Assembly: GCA_016763495.1 (NCBI GenBank)
Contig: JAESTR010000023.1
Location: 1 to 5,625 of the forward strand
DNA: 5,625 nucleotides
Direction of reading: 5' to 3'
Source of the DNA: Kordiimonadaceae bacterium
Lineage (GTDB): Bacteria > Pseudomonadota > Alphaproteobacteria > Sphingomonadales > Kordiimonadaceae
The notes under the pieces were generated by a model that worked only from the letters and a program-made list of their open reading frames with translations, was not told the origin of the DNA and did not search any database. A program made the translations under genes and the position numbers. Shown here piece by piece: positions 1-5,625 of this stretch; position 1 is the stretch's first letter; each line of letters starts with the position of its first letter.

Positions 1-2
1 CC

Positions 3-680
3 CTTCTGCCTGAAGGATTTGAACTTGCCGACGATGATCCCGGTGCGGTTGCCGTTATATGGGCTGACTGGCAAAGTTGCTCAGATGATTTCAATGAAAT
101 TCTCGACCCTGTCCGCGGGCAATACAAAGAAATGTTCGTAGTGATCCGCTGCAAATATAAAGGCAAAACCTATTCACGCTGTGCTTACATCTGGGTGGAC
201 CGGGACTTTGCCATTTTGCGCGGCCAACACCAAGGGTACCCGAAAAAACTCGGTTCCATTCAAATGAGCCGCCCGGTAAACATCGGCAAAGCAGGTCCGC
301 GCCTTGAAATTGGCGGCAAATTTGGTGCGACACTCGCGGCCTATGACAGACGCCTGGCTGAAGCCAGCTTCACTATCACCGGCAAGGCTGAAAAGCCCGG
401 TTTTGTGAATGGCCATCCTATGGTTCACAATCGCTGGTACCCTGCCATAGAAACAAATGGAACTGACGGCTTGGACGAAGTAGTGACAATGTCAGGCTTT
501 GACGCCGAAATGGGGCGCTGTTTCAAAGGGGACTTTGACTTGAAATTTTTCGATTCCCCAGTTGAAGAACTGCTCGACCTCCCGATACAAGAGAAAATCG
601 GCGCATACTGGCACGAAGTCTGTGTTTCATGGAAAGCAGGCACAACGCTCGCTCGTAAAAGCTTGCCGGATATTGAGTGA
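3..680 (+). CDS. Acetoacetate decarboxylase family protein, 5'-partial
   Basis: The reading frame enters open at the left edge and runs 225 codons to a TGA. The Met codon at 132 lies inside conserved sequence and is not the start. Residues 78-84 of the visible part read GYPKKLG. This matches the active site of Clostridium acetobutylicum acetoacetate decarboxylase (YPKKLG), where the first Lys (here K81) forms the Schiff base and the second (K82) lowers its pKa. Family members are about 245 residues long, and the Lys position suggests roughly 35 residues are missing. The segment before the motif, usually Gly-Arg-Glu, reads Arg-Gly-Gln (73-75), so the usual Glu is replaced. Some relatives are aldolase-dehydratases rather than decarboxylases, so the family is firm but the reaction is not. 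The protein is probably cytoplasmic. The gene converges on the dehydrogenase operon and ends 26 nt before a strong terminator. A role in processing a keto-acid from that operon is inference. Confidence 0.85.
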   Translation, partial: LLPEGFELADDDPGAVAVIWADWQSCSDDFNEILDPVRGQYKEMFVVIRCKYKGKTYSRCAYIWVDRDFAILRGQHQGYPKKLGSIQMSRPVNIGKAGPRLEIGGKFGATLAAYDRRLAEASFTITGKAEKPGFVNGHPMVHNRWYPAIETNGTDGLDEVVTMSGFDAEMGRCFKGDFDLKFFDSPVEELLDLPIQEKIGAYWHEVCVSWKAGTTLARKSLPDIE

Positions 681-705
681 GATAGTTCAAGAAATAGCAC
701 TACGG

Positions 706-732
706 AAAAAGGGCCTTCAACGGCCCTTTTTT
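706..732. terminator. Bidirectional intrinsic terminator
   Basis: A GC stem GGGCC (711-715) and GGCCC (722-726) closes a 6-nt loop. It is flanked by five A on the left and six T on the right, so the A and T runs can extend the stem. Read on the plus strand it ends the decarboxylase-family gene, whose stop is at 680. Read on the minus strand it also has a five-T tail and can end the leftward operon that finishes at 907. The position between convergent genes fits shared use. Confidence 0.9.
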
Positions 733-821
733 ATTGTCTAAAACACACTTTATTTTGGCCTTACCACGACACCCTGCGGCCTTAAACTCTGAGGATAAAG
801 TTCAGTTCCATAAGCTTTTAC

Positions 822-864
822 GCCCTTAGCAGATCAAGTCGACTAAGGGCATGTGACATCGCCC
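822..864. other. Two overlapping, mutually exclusive hairpins in convergent intergenic region
   Basis: GCCCTTAG (822-829) and CTAAGGGC (843-850) form a perfect 8-bp stem around a 13-nt loop. The right arm's GGGC (847-850) plus ATG (851-853) can instead pair with CAT (857-859) and GCCC (861-864), with one bulged C. The two folds share 847-850 and cannot form together. Neither is followed by a T-tract on either strand, so these are not standard intrinsic terminators. They lie just beyond the dehydrogenase stop and could cap or stabilise the operon's 3' end, which is inference. Nothing else was recognised in 733-906. Confidence 0.45.
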
Positions 865-906
865 ATATATAGGAATGGAAAAGAGCGCACGGAGCCCACT
901 AGCTAA

Positions 907-2367
907 TTAGCGTGTTGAGCCTTCCAAAATTTGCAGCGTTTTTAGGTCAGAGTGGAACTCAAGCGCATAATGGCCGCCCTCCCTGCCAAGGCCACTAAGG
1001 CCCACGCCGCCAAATGGCGCGGTTAAATCCCGCACAAGGAAGGTATTCACCCACACAGTGCCACCACGTACCGCCCGCCCTACACGTTCGGCACGCTCCC
1101 TTGAGCCGGTATAGACCATGGCTGACAAGCCAAATACTGTGGAATTGGCAAGTGCCACACCTTCAGCTTCATCCGTGAAGGTCTGATACGTTAATACAGG
1201 ACCAAAAATCTCGCTCTGCACCACTTCCGACATATTACTTTTGGGCTTAATAAGCGTTGGCTCAACCCACAACCCGCCTTCTTGATAAAGCTTGCCGCCT
1301 CGTACAATTTCATCACCGTTCACGCGCGCCCTGTCAATGAAACCCATCACCCGGTCAACATGTACGGGGTGGATCATGGCAGAAACTGTGGTCTCGCTGT
1401 TGCGACTATCGCCAATCACATGCTTGTCAGCGTATTTGTGGAACAGAATTTCAAATTCTTCGGTTACACTTTCTTCAACAATAATGCGTGTGCCTGCCAT
1501 ACAAACTTGGCCACTATCATCAAATTGACCAGCGGCTTTTTTTGCTGCCGCATCAAGATCAGCGTCCGCGAACACAAGCAAGCAGGATTTACCGCCTAGC
1601 TCAGCCGTAAAGGGTACAATATTCTCGGCTGCAGCTTTGCCAATGATGCGCGCTGTCGGTACAGAGCCCGTGAATGATATACGTTTCACCCGAGGATCAC
1701 GAACCAGCGCATCACCCACTTCACTGCCCAATCCTTGTACGATGTTAAACACACCGGGCGGAAAGCCAGCTTGATCAATCAAATCAGCAAGCACACTTGC
1801 TGACAAGGGCGACCATTCCGCGGGTTTGAGGATAACTGTATTACCTGCCGCTAGGGCAGGGGCGCATTTCCATGTGGACAGCATAAACGGCGCGTTCCAC
1901 GGCGTGATGATAACAGCAGGCCCCGCTGGGTGCCGTAGCACACGATTGTGCGTGCCTTTACTGTCCCAAACGCGTTCTTCATGCTCAACTGCCAAATCAG
2001 CATAATTGCGGAAGTTAAGCGCACCACGCGGCACAAGCCTCAACTCAAGACTTTCCTGCAACATCGCCATGTCCATGCATTCAACATAGGCGATATCTTT
2101 TTTATTCTCGTCAATAAGATCAGCGAGCCGGTGCAAGTAAACGCTGCGTTCTTGCGGCGTCAGGGCTGCCCACTTGGGGAATGCATCAGTGGCGGCGGTA
2201 ACGGCCAACTCAGCTGTTTCAGCGTCACCACGTGCTATATCGCCTAAATGGATCGACCAATCCATCGGGCTTCGTGTTTCAAACGTCTCAGATGAAGATA
2301 CACGTTTACCGCCGATAAAATGATCCGGCGACACATCCACATGGCCTACTGTAAACCTGTTTGGCAT
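907..2367 (-). CDS. HpaE-like NAD(P)-dependent semialdehyde dehydrogenase
   Basis: A complete 486-residue aldehyde dehydrogenase, the usual length for the superfamily. Visible motifs are PWNAP (156-160, oxyanion Asn158), KPAEWSPL with cofactor Lys181, SFTGS (231-235), ELGGKS with general-base Glu256, GQVCMAG with nucleophile Cys289, and EIFGP (386-390). The C-terminal stretch with RDL, PFGG, SG and GREGG (446-465) closely resembles E. coli HpaE, 5-carboxymethyl-2-hydroxymuconate semialdehyde dehydrogenase, and related 2-hydroxymuconate semialdehyde dehydrogenases. It would oxidise an aldehyde to the acid in the cytoplasm. An in-frame TAA 9 nt upstream (2374-2376) rules out any earlier start, so ATG at 2367 is secure although its Shine-Dalgarno is weak. 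It is the last gene of the P450-ligase-dehydrogenase operon, 63 nt after the ligase. A LigB/HpaD-like ring-cleavage gene next door supports a meta-cleavage semialdehyde as substrate. An aminomuconate or simple amine-derived aldehyde remains possible. Confidence 0.9.
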   Translation of the reverse strand: MPNRFTVGHVDVSPDHFIGGKRVSSSETFETRSPMDWSIHLGDIARGDAETAELAVTAATDAFPKWAALTPQERSVYLHRLADLIDENKKDIAYVECMDMAMLQESLELRLVPRGALNFRNYADLAVEHEERVWDSKGTHNRVLRHPAGPAVIITPWNAPFMLSTWKCAPALAAGNTVILKPAEWSPLSASVLADLIDQAGFPPGVFNIVQGLGSEVGDALVRDPRVKRISFTGSVPTARIIGKAAAENIVPFTAELGGKSCLLVFADADLDAAAKKAAGQFDDSGQVCMAGTRIIVEESVTEEFEILFHKYADKHVIGDSRNSETTVSAMIHPVHVDRVMGFIDRARVNGDEIVRGGKLYQEGGLWVEPTLIKPKSNMSEVVQSEIFGPVLTYQTFTDEAEGVALANSTVFGLSAMVYTGSRERAERVGRAVRGGTVWVNTFLVRDLTAPFGGVGLSGLGREGGHYALEFHSDLKTLQILEGSTR

Positions 2368-2384
2368 TTCAAATTACTTTCTGT

Positions 2385-2425
2385 CTGCACAGCTAAAAAG
2401 GCGGCTTCCTGCTCAGCTAAAAAGG
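2385..2425. repeat. Tandem direct repeat, 24-bp period
   Basis: Two 17-bp copies, at 2385-2401 and 2409-2425, match at 16 of 17 positions (CTGC-A/T-CAGCTAAAAAGG). They sit between the ligase stop and the dehydrogenase start. On the coding strand each copy gives CCTTTTTAGCTG. They may be an old duplication or a repeated protein- or RNA-binding site in the intercistronic leader. The function is unknown. Confidence 0.7.
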
Positions 2426-2430
2426 GGAGA

Positions 2431-3723
2431 TCAAATGAACGGGGCGTAATACTCAAACGTTTCTGCATGGCTTTTGCCGTCCAGTTCCTTGATTTCTGCC
2501 TCTTTAATGGCCACAAAATTATCCACCAGCATCTGGCCCATTCCCCTTGTTAAGACCGTATCCGCTGTGAGCAATTTAAGGGCGTCCCCCAAGCTTTCAG
2601 GCACATGACGCTCAGTGTTCACGGTTTCTAACCCGTCACCTGTTTCAGCCGGTGTTAAGTCATAGCCTTTTTCCACACCTAACAATGCTGCGTTAAGTAC
2701 AGCTGCTACTGCAATAAACGGGCTTGCGGCACAGTCACCTACCCGGTGCTCAATACGCGCTGCTTTACCCGTTTCTGCAGACACACGAACAGCAACACCT
2801 CTGTGGTCAAAGCCCCAGTTTGCCCAATAACCACTCAAGGTGCCGGGCTTCAGACGCGCATAAGAATTCACTGTCGGCGCGAGCAATGCGCCAAGCGCTT
2901 CATGATGATGTATAAGGCCTGCAATACAGCCCTGCACCAAATCAGATAATGCGCCTTTTTCTGTGGCGCCAGCAAAAACACTATTGCCGTCGTCATCCAG
3001 AAAACTAAGATTTACATGCATGCCACTGCCTGAAATGCCCTCAATCGGTTGCGGCATGAAACTAAGCAAATAGCCTTTTTTATACAGTAGTTCCCGCGCC
3101 ATGGTCCGGAACAGGAAAAAATCATCACACGCTTTCAAAGCGTCCGTAAAAGCTAGTGTTAGCTCAAACTGCGGCGTGTCATATTCTGAATTCAACGATT
3201 CAATTTGAATACCCGTCGCTTCAGCAGCTTGCCAAATAAGGTCCGTTAAACCTTCAGGGTCAGTGAAAGGGCCCGTGCCGTACACAAATGCGCCGGGTGT
3301 ATTATAAGGCACCCAATTATCATTTTCGTCTTTCTCGAAAATATAAGCTTCACCTTCAAGGCCGATCATCGGGTTCAGTCCACGTTCTTTCCACTTGGCG
3401 ATAACGGCTTTCAATGCAGAACGCCCGCAAAGTGGTGCTGTACCGTCAGGGTGATGCACATCAGCAATGGCAACAGCTGTATTTTCTTCCCACCCAGGGC
3501 GCAAATTCACGGGGTCGAACACGGCTTCAAGGTCAGGTAAGCCTTCATCGGCGCCAGCCCCCGGTGCTGCAATTAAATCACGGCCATAGGTTACGGCATA
3601 AACGCCGGCGCAAAAACGAGCTTTACCTCTATCCGCAAAATATTTTGGCAAATATTTACCCCGAGCTAAATTTAGCTGGTCAGCAAAGAGCACGCGCACC
3701 CTATTAATTGAACTATCGCTCAT
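2431..3723 (-). CDS. Glutamine synthetase-like gamma-glutamyl amide/amine ligase
   Basis: 430 residues spanning both glutamine synthetase domains. The N-terminal beta-grasp has ADQLNLARGK (14-23). The catalytic domain has GLEGEA (metal Glu123 and Glu125), E180-x4-Q-x-E187 (further metal Glu), GSGMHVN (232-238, His236), PTVNSYARL (283-291), WGFDHR (303-308) and RIEHR (323-327). These imply ATP-dependent glutamylation through a gamma-glutamyl phosphate. The protein lacks several residues typical of true glutamine synthetase: WGxDNR has His307 for Asn, and the usual Asn-Pro after the RIEHR motif is Ser-Pro (334-335). It sits with catabolic genes rather than nitrogen-assimilation genes. It is therefore more likely to glutamylate an amine, as PuuA (putrescine), IpuC (isopropylamine) and TdnQ (aniline) do. 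The substrate is not readable from sequence. The start is supported by GGGAGAG (3728-3734), which overlaps the P450 stop; the 10-nt gap suggests translational coupling. Confidence 0.85.
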   Translation of the reverse strand: MSDSSINRVRVLFADQLNLARGKYLPKYFADRGKARFCAGVYAVTYGRDLIAAPGAGADEGLPDLEAVFDPVNLRPGWEENTAVAIADVHHPDGTAPLCGRSALKAVIAKWKERGLNPMIGLEGEAYIFEKDENDNWVPYNTPGAFVYGTGPFTDPEGLTDLIWQAAEATGIQIESLNSEYDTPQFELTLAFTDALKACDDFFLFRTMARELLYKKGYLLSFMPQPIEGISGSGMHVNLSFLDDDGNSVFAGATEKGALSDLVQGCIAGLIHHHEALGALLAPTVNSYARLKPGTLSGYWANWGFDHRGVAVRVSAETGKAARIEHRVGDCAASPFIAVAAVLNAALLGVEKGYDLTPAETGDGLETVNTERHVPESLGDALKLLTADTVLTRGMGQMLVDNFVAIKEAEIKELDGKSHAETFEYYAPFI

Positions 3724-3733
3724 GTGTCTCTCC

Positions 3734-5014
3734 CTAAACCGCTGTCATCCGTACCGGCAACCGCTTGATGCCTAGCACAAAGTTTGACCGCAAATAGCTG
3801 TGCTGTTTAGTTTGCTCGATAGAGCTTACGCGTTTAGCCAATTCTTCCAGCACGATCTTCACTTCTAGTTTTGCGAGCCAAATGCCAAGGCACACATGGG
3901 GGCCACCTTGCCCAAAGGATATGAATTTATTTGGTTTACGCGCTAAATTAATTTCATACGGCTTGTCAAAAGCCTCTGAATCCCGATTAGCCGACAAGAA
4001 CCATAATACGACTTTATCGCCCTTTTTTATCTGCTTACCATCATGTACAAAATCACGGGTGGCAGTACGGCGGAAATGCGTTGTGGGTGACGCCCAGCGG
4101 ATCATTTCATCAGCCGCCAATTGCATGAAAGCATCATCATGCAAGTTGTCTTTTATCTGAGCCAGCAAATCTGGCTGATTTGCCACCGCATGTATGCACG
4201 CTGCAATGCTATAGCGCGTGGTGTCATTCCCCGCAGCCACCAAAAGGCAGAAGAAATTGCGGAATTCATCGTGGGACATGCTTTGTCCGCTTTTTGTGGG
4301 CTGTAGCACCAAATTCAGCACACCAAAGCTTTCACCAGCGTCCATGCGCTTTAGCAAGTCATTGGCATAATCAAACAATTCCACCGCGGCGGGTGACCTG
4401 AAAGGCAACAGCCGGTATTCATCTGTATCGGTTTTATCAATTACAAAGTCTGTATAGTCGGGGTCAGAGTTTGAAATCAGCGCGTCGCCCTTTTCCACGA
4501 GCCAATCATAATCTTCTTCTGGCACACCGATGATTTGCCCAAGCATGCGCATAGGCAGTTTTTTAGCAATCTGCTCAGTTGCGTCCAGCTCTCCAAGTGC
4601 AAGAGCCTCATCAATAAGCTCGCCTGTTATCTGGCGAATGCTCTCTTCGTACAATGCCATCTTTTTGCGGGAAAAAGCCTTGTTCACCAACATACGAAAA
4701 TATGTATGCTGGGAGCCATCCGTTTCCTGAAATGTTTTACGAGCTTCATACTCTTCTTCGGACTGATCATCGATACGGATACCCTTAGCCGAGCTCATAA
4801 GATCAGGCTGCTTGTTAAGGGCCAAGATATCTGCATGGCGTGTGACAGACCAAAAGCCGCGGCCATCAATTTCTTCACACCAGCTTATACCGCTTTCCGC
4901 ACGCATACGTTCGAACGTGGCGTATGGCGCGCCATTGTTATACGCATCCAAAGATGACAGATCGATGTGCGCATCTTCTGATGGTGCAAATGGGAAAGTC
5001 CAACTCTTACTCAT
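3734..5014 (-). CDS. Bacterial cytochrome P450 (CYP124/125/142-like features)
   Basis: 426 residues from the chosen start, a normal length for a soluble bacterial class I P450. Motifs in this numbering are a C-helix HTYFR near 103-107, the I-helix oxygen-activation motif AGNDTT (261-266), the K-helix ExxR as EMIR (303-306), and the heme-ligand loop FGQGGPHVCLG with axial Cys375. This loop is one residue longer than the common FGxGxHxCxG, as in CYP124-type steroid, lipid and terpene hydroxylases, and the I-helix also resembles that group. No signal peptide or membrane anchor is seen. ATG at 5014 is preferred because AGAGGG precedes it by 4 nt. An in-frame ATG at 5041 would add nine residues but has no visible ribosome site. 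It is the first gene of the leftward operon and is followed after 10 nt by the glutamyl ligase. It would hydroxylate a substrate with electrons from a ferredoxin and reductase, and neither is encoded here. The substrate is unknown. Confidence 0.92.
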   Translation of the reverse strand: MSKSWTFPFAPSEDAHIDLSSLDAYNNGAPYATFERMRAESGISWCEEIDGRGFWSVTRHADILALNKQPDLMSSAKGIRIDDQSEEEYEARKTFQETDGSQHTYFRMLVNKAFSRKKMALYEESIRQITGELIDEALALGELDATEQIAKKLPMRMLGQIIGVPEEDYDWLVEKGDALISNSDPDYTDFVIDKTDTDEYRLLPFRSPAAVELFDYANDLLKRMDAGESFGVLNLVLQPTKSGQSMSHDEFRNFFCLLVAAGNDTTRYSIAACIHAVANQPDLLAQIKDNLHDDAFMQLAADEMIRWASPTTHFRRTATRDFVHDGKQIKKGDKVVLWFLSANRDSEAFDKPYEINLARKPNKFISFGQGGPHVCLGIWLAKLEVKIVLEELAKRVSSIEQTKQHSYLRSNFVLGIKRLPVRMTAV

Positions 5015-5018
5015 AAGG

Positions 5019-5024
5019 CCCTCT
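5019..5024 (-). promoter_or_regulatory. Shine-Dalgarno deciding the P450 start
   Basis: The minus strand reads AGAGGG, then CCTT, then ATG at 5014. The longer alternative start at 5041 is preceded by TGCAGTTAAATCA, with no purine-rich site. The spacing is slightly short but acceptable. Confidence 0.6.
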
Positions 5025-5090
5025 AGGTCATAACGTTTCATTGATTTAACTGCAGGCTATCTATTCCCAACTATAGTGTCTTAGCAGATG

Positions 5091-5118
5091 TGGACATTAT
5101 AGGCAGGCAAGCTGTAAA
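5091..5118 (+). promoter_or_regulatory. Candidate promoter for the ring-cleavage dioxygenase
   Basis: TGGACA (5091-5096) differs from the -35 consensus by one base. It is followed after 16 nt by TGTAAA (5113-5118), a 4/6 match to -10. Transcription would start near 5125, leaving a leader of about 48 nt. Its -35 shares base 5096 with the candidate minus-strand -10, so the two divergent promoters would compete. Confidence 0.35.
5096..5101 (-). promoter_or_regulatory. Candidate -10 box for the P450 operon
   Basis: The minus strand carries a perfect TATAAT here, about 82 nt upstream of the preferred P450 start. The hexamer 17 nt further upstream (CCAAGA) is a poor -35, so an activator may be needed if this is used. 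TATAAT can occur by chance in AT-rich spacer DNA. Confidence 0.35.
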
Positions 5119-5161
5119 TCTTGGTAAATAGGGCTAAACAGTAGGCATGTTTTCAAGTTAA

Positions 5162-5171
5162 AGGATATCCT
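5162..5171 (+). promoter_or_regulatory. Ribosome-binding site within a perfect 10-bp palindrome
   Basis: AGGATATCCT is a perfect palindrome containing the AGGA Shine-Dalgarno, with the ATG two bases after its end (5173). The AAGGA at 5161-5165 has 7-nt spacing and supports this start. The palindrome could be an operator half-site or simply chance. Confidence 0.55.
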
Positions 5172-5172
5172 C

Positions 5173-5625
5173 ATGGGTGAAATTATTGGTGTTGGGCTTC
5201 TCTCGCATGTACCTACAATCATGCTGCCAAAAGAAATTCGGTACGAGCTTAATGACGGCAAAGAAATAAGCATCGTCACTGGCTTTCACAAACTTAGAGA
5301 AGAAGTGCTGGACGTATTAAAACCAGACACAATTATTGTGCTGGATACCCACTGGGCTACAACGGTTGAATTTATCGTAACAGGCCAAGACAGACGCACA
5401 GGCAAATATACATCTGAAGAGCTTCCGCGCGGCATGTGCCAAGTGCCCTATGATTTAAAAGGCAACCCAGAGCTGGCCAATCTAATCGCAGAAAATGTCA
5501 CTGAAGAAGGTATTCGCTGCACATCAGTTGATGACCCCTATTTGCCTATTCATTATCCAACGGTGAACACAGCCACTTACCTGCACAAAGGCGAAGAATG
5601 GCTCAGTATTGGCATGTGCATGACA
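5173..5625 (+). CDS. LigB/HpaD-like class III extradiol ring-cleavage dioxygenase, 3'-partial
   Basis: 151 codons are visible and run open off the right edge. The N-terminus resembles E. coli-type HpaD (3,4-dihydroxyphenylacetate 2,3-dioxygenase). It has SHVPT with His12, then DTIIVLDTHW (52-61) with His60, which correspond to the two iron(II) His ligands of LigB-fold enzymes. YTSEELP (79-85) and GNPELANLIAE (97-107) also resemble HpaD sequence. The third ligand (Glu) and the catalytic His lie in the C-terminal half, outside the window; full-length relatives are about 280 residues. The enzyme would open a catechol ring with O2, giving a semialdehyde of the kind the neighbouring dehydrogenase family oxidises. 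LigB-fold relatives also cleave protocatechuate, 2-aminophenol and other substrates, so the exact one is open. The gene is divergent from the P450 operon. Confidence 0.88.
   Translation, partial: MGEIIGVGLLSHVPTIMLPKEIRYELNDGKEISIVTGFHKLREEVLDVLKPDTIIVLDTHWATTVEFIVTGQDRRTGKYTSEELPRGMCQVPYDLKGNPELANLIAENVTEEGIRCTSVDDPYLPIHYPTVNTATYLHKGEEWLSIGMCMT

Noticed and set aside
132..680. ATG at 132 as the start of the decarboxylase-family gene
   Set aside because: The same frame is open to the left edge with family-like sequence, and a start at 132 would remove much of the N-terminal domain.
1537..1543. Seven-base T run (A7 on the coding strand) in the dehydrogenase as a slippage or frameshift site
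   Set aside because: The frame is intact and all catalytic motifs on both sides are in register; the run encodes an ordinary Lys-Lys.
1282..1599. Plus-strand open frames overlapping the dehydrogenase, ligase and P450
   Set aside because: They lack recognisable domains and ribosome sites, and lie antisense to strongly conserved enzyme genes.
2640..2680. Tyr-Asp-Leu (354-356) of the ligase as a GlnA-type adenylylation site
   Set aside because: It resembles the E. coli GlnA site superficially but lies much closer to the preceding conserved helix, so the positions do not appear equivalent.
5015..5041. Nine-residue N-terminal extension of the P450 from ATG 5041
   Set aside because: It has no visible Shine-Dalgarno, whereas the downstream ATG at 5014 has AGAGGG; it is kept only as an alternative.
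5097..5279. Minus-strand 60-codon open frame across the divergent spacer and dioxygenase start
   Set aside because: It is antisense to the conserved dioxygenase N-terminus and has low-complexity Ser/Ile-rich sequence with no family resemblance.

Overview
The window carries five protein-coding genes that look like part of an oxidative catabolic cluster. The host is probably a proteobacterium. Moderate GC by eye, tight gene packing and Shine-Dalgarno-led starts fit a marine alphaproteobacterium, but nothing in the sequence fixes the taxon and this is inference.

Layout, left to right. (1) Positions 3-680 (+) hold the 3' part of an acetoacetate-decarboxylase-family gene that keeps the Pro-Lys-Lys active-site motif. 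(2) Positions 681-906 are a convergent intergenic region. It has a clean bidirectional intrinsic terminator (706-732) and a pair of overlapping hairpins (822-864). (3) Positions 5014-907 (-) form a three-gene operon transcribed leftward: a cytochrome P450, a glutamine-synthetase-like gamma-glutamyl ligase only 10 nt downstream, and then, after a 63-nt gap containing a 24-bp-period tandem repeat, an HpaE-like semialdehyde dehydrogenase. (4) Positions 5015-5172 are a divergent promoter region. (5) Positions 5173-5625 (+) hold the 5' half of a LigB/HpaD-like class III extradiol ring-cleavage dioxygenase, cut by the window edge.

How they may work together (inference). The LigB-family dioxygenase would open a catechol-type ring. 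The dehydrogenase resembles the enzyme that oxidises the ring-opened semialdehyde in the homoprotocatechuate meta-cleavage pathway. The P450 could supply an early hydroxylation. The ligase would glutamylate an amine, as TdnQ does for aniline, IpuC for isopropylamine and PuuA for putrescine. The decarboxylase-family protein could act on a beta-keto or unsaturated keto-acid intermediate. I know of no described pathway with exactly this set of genes, and the substrate cannot be read from the sequence. No RNA genes, insertion sequences, CRISPR arrays or replication origins were seen.
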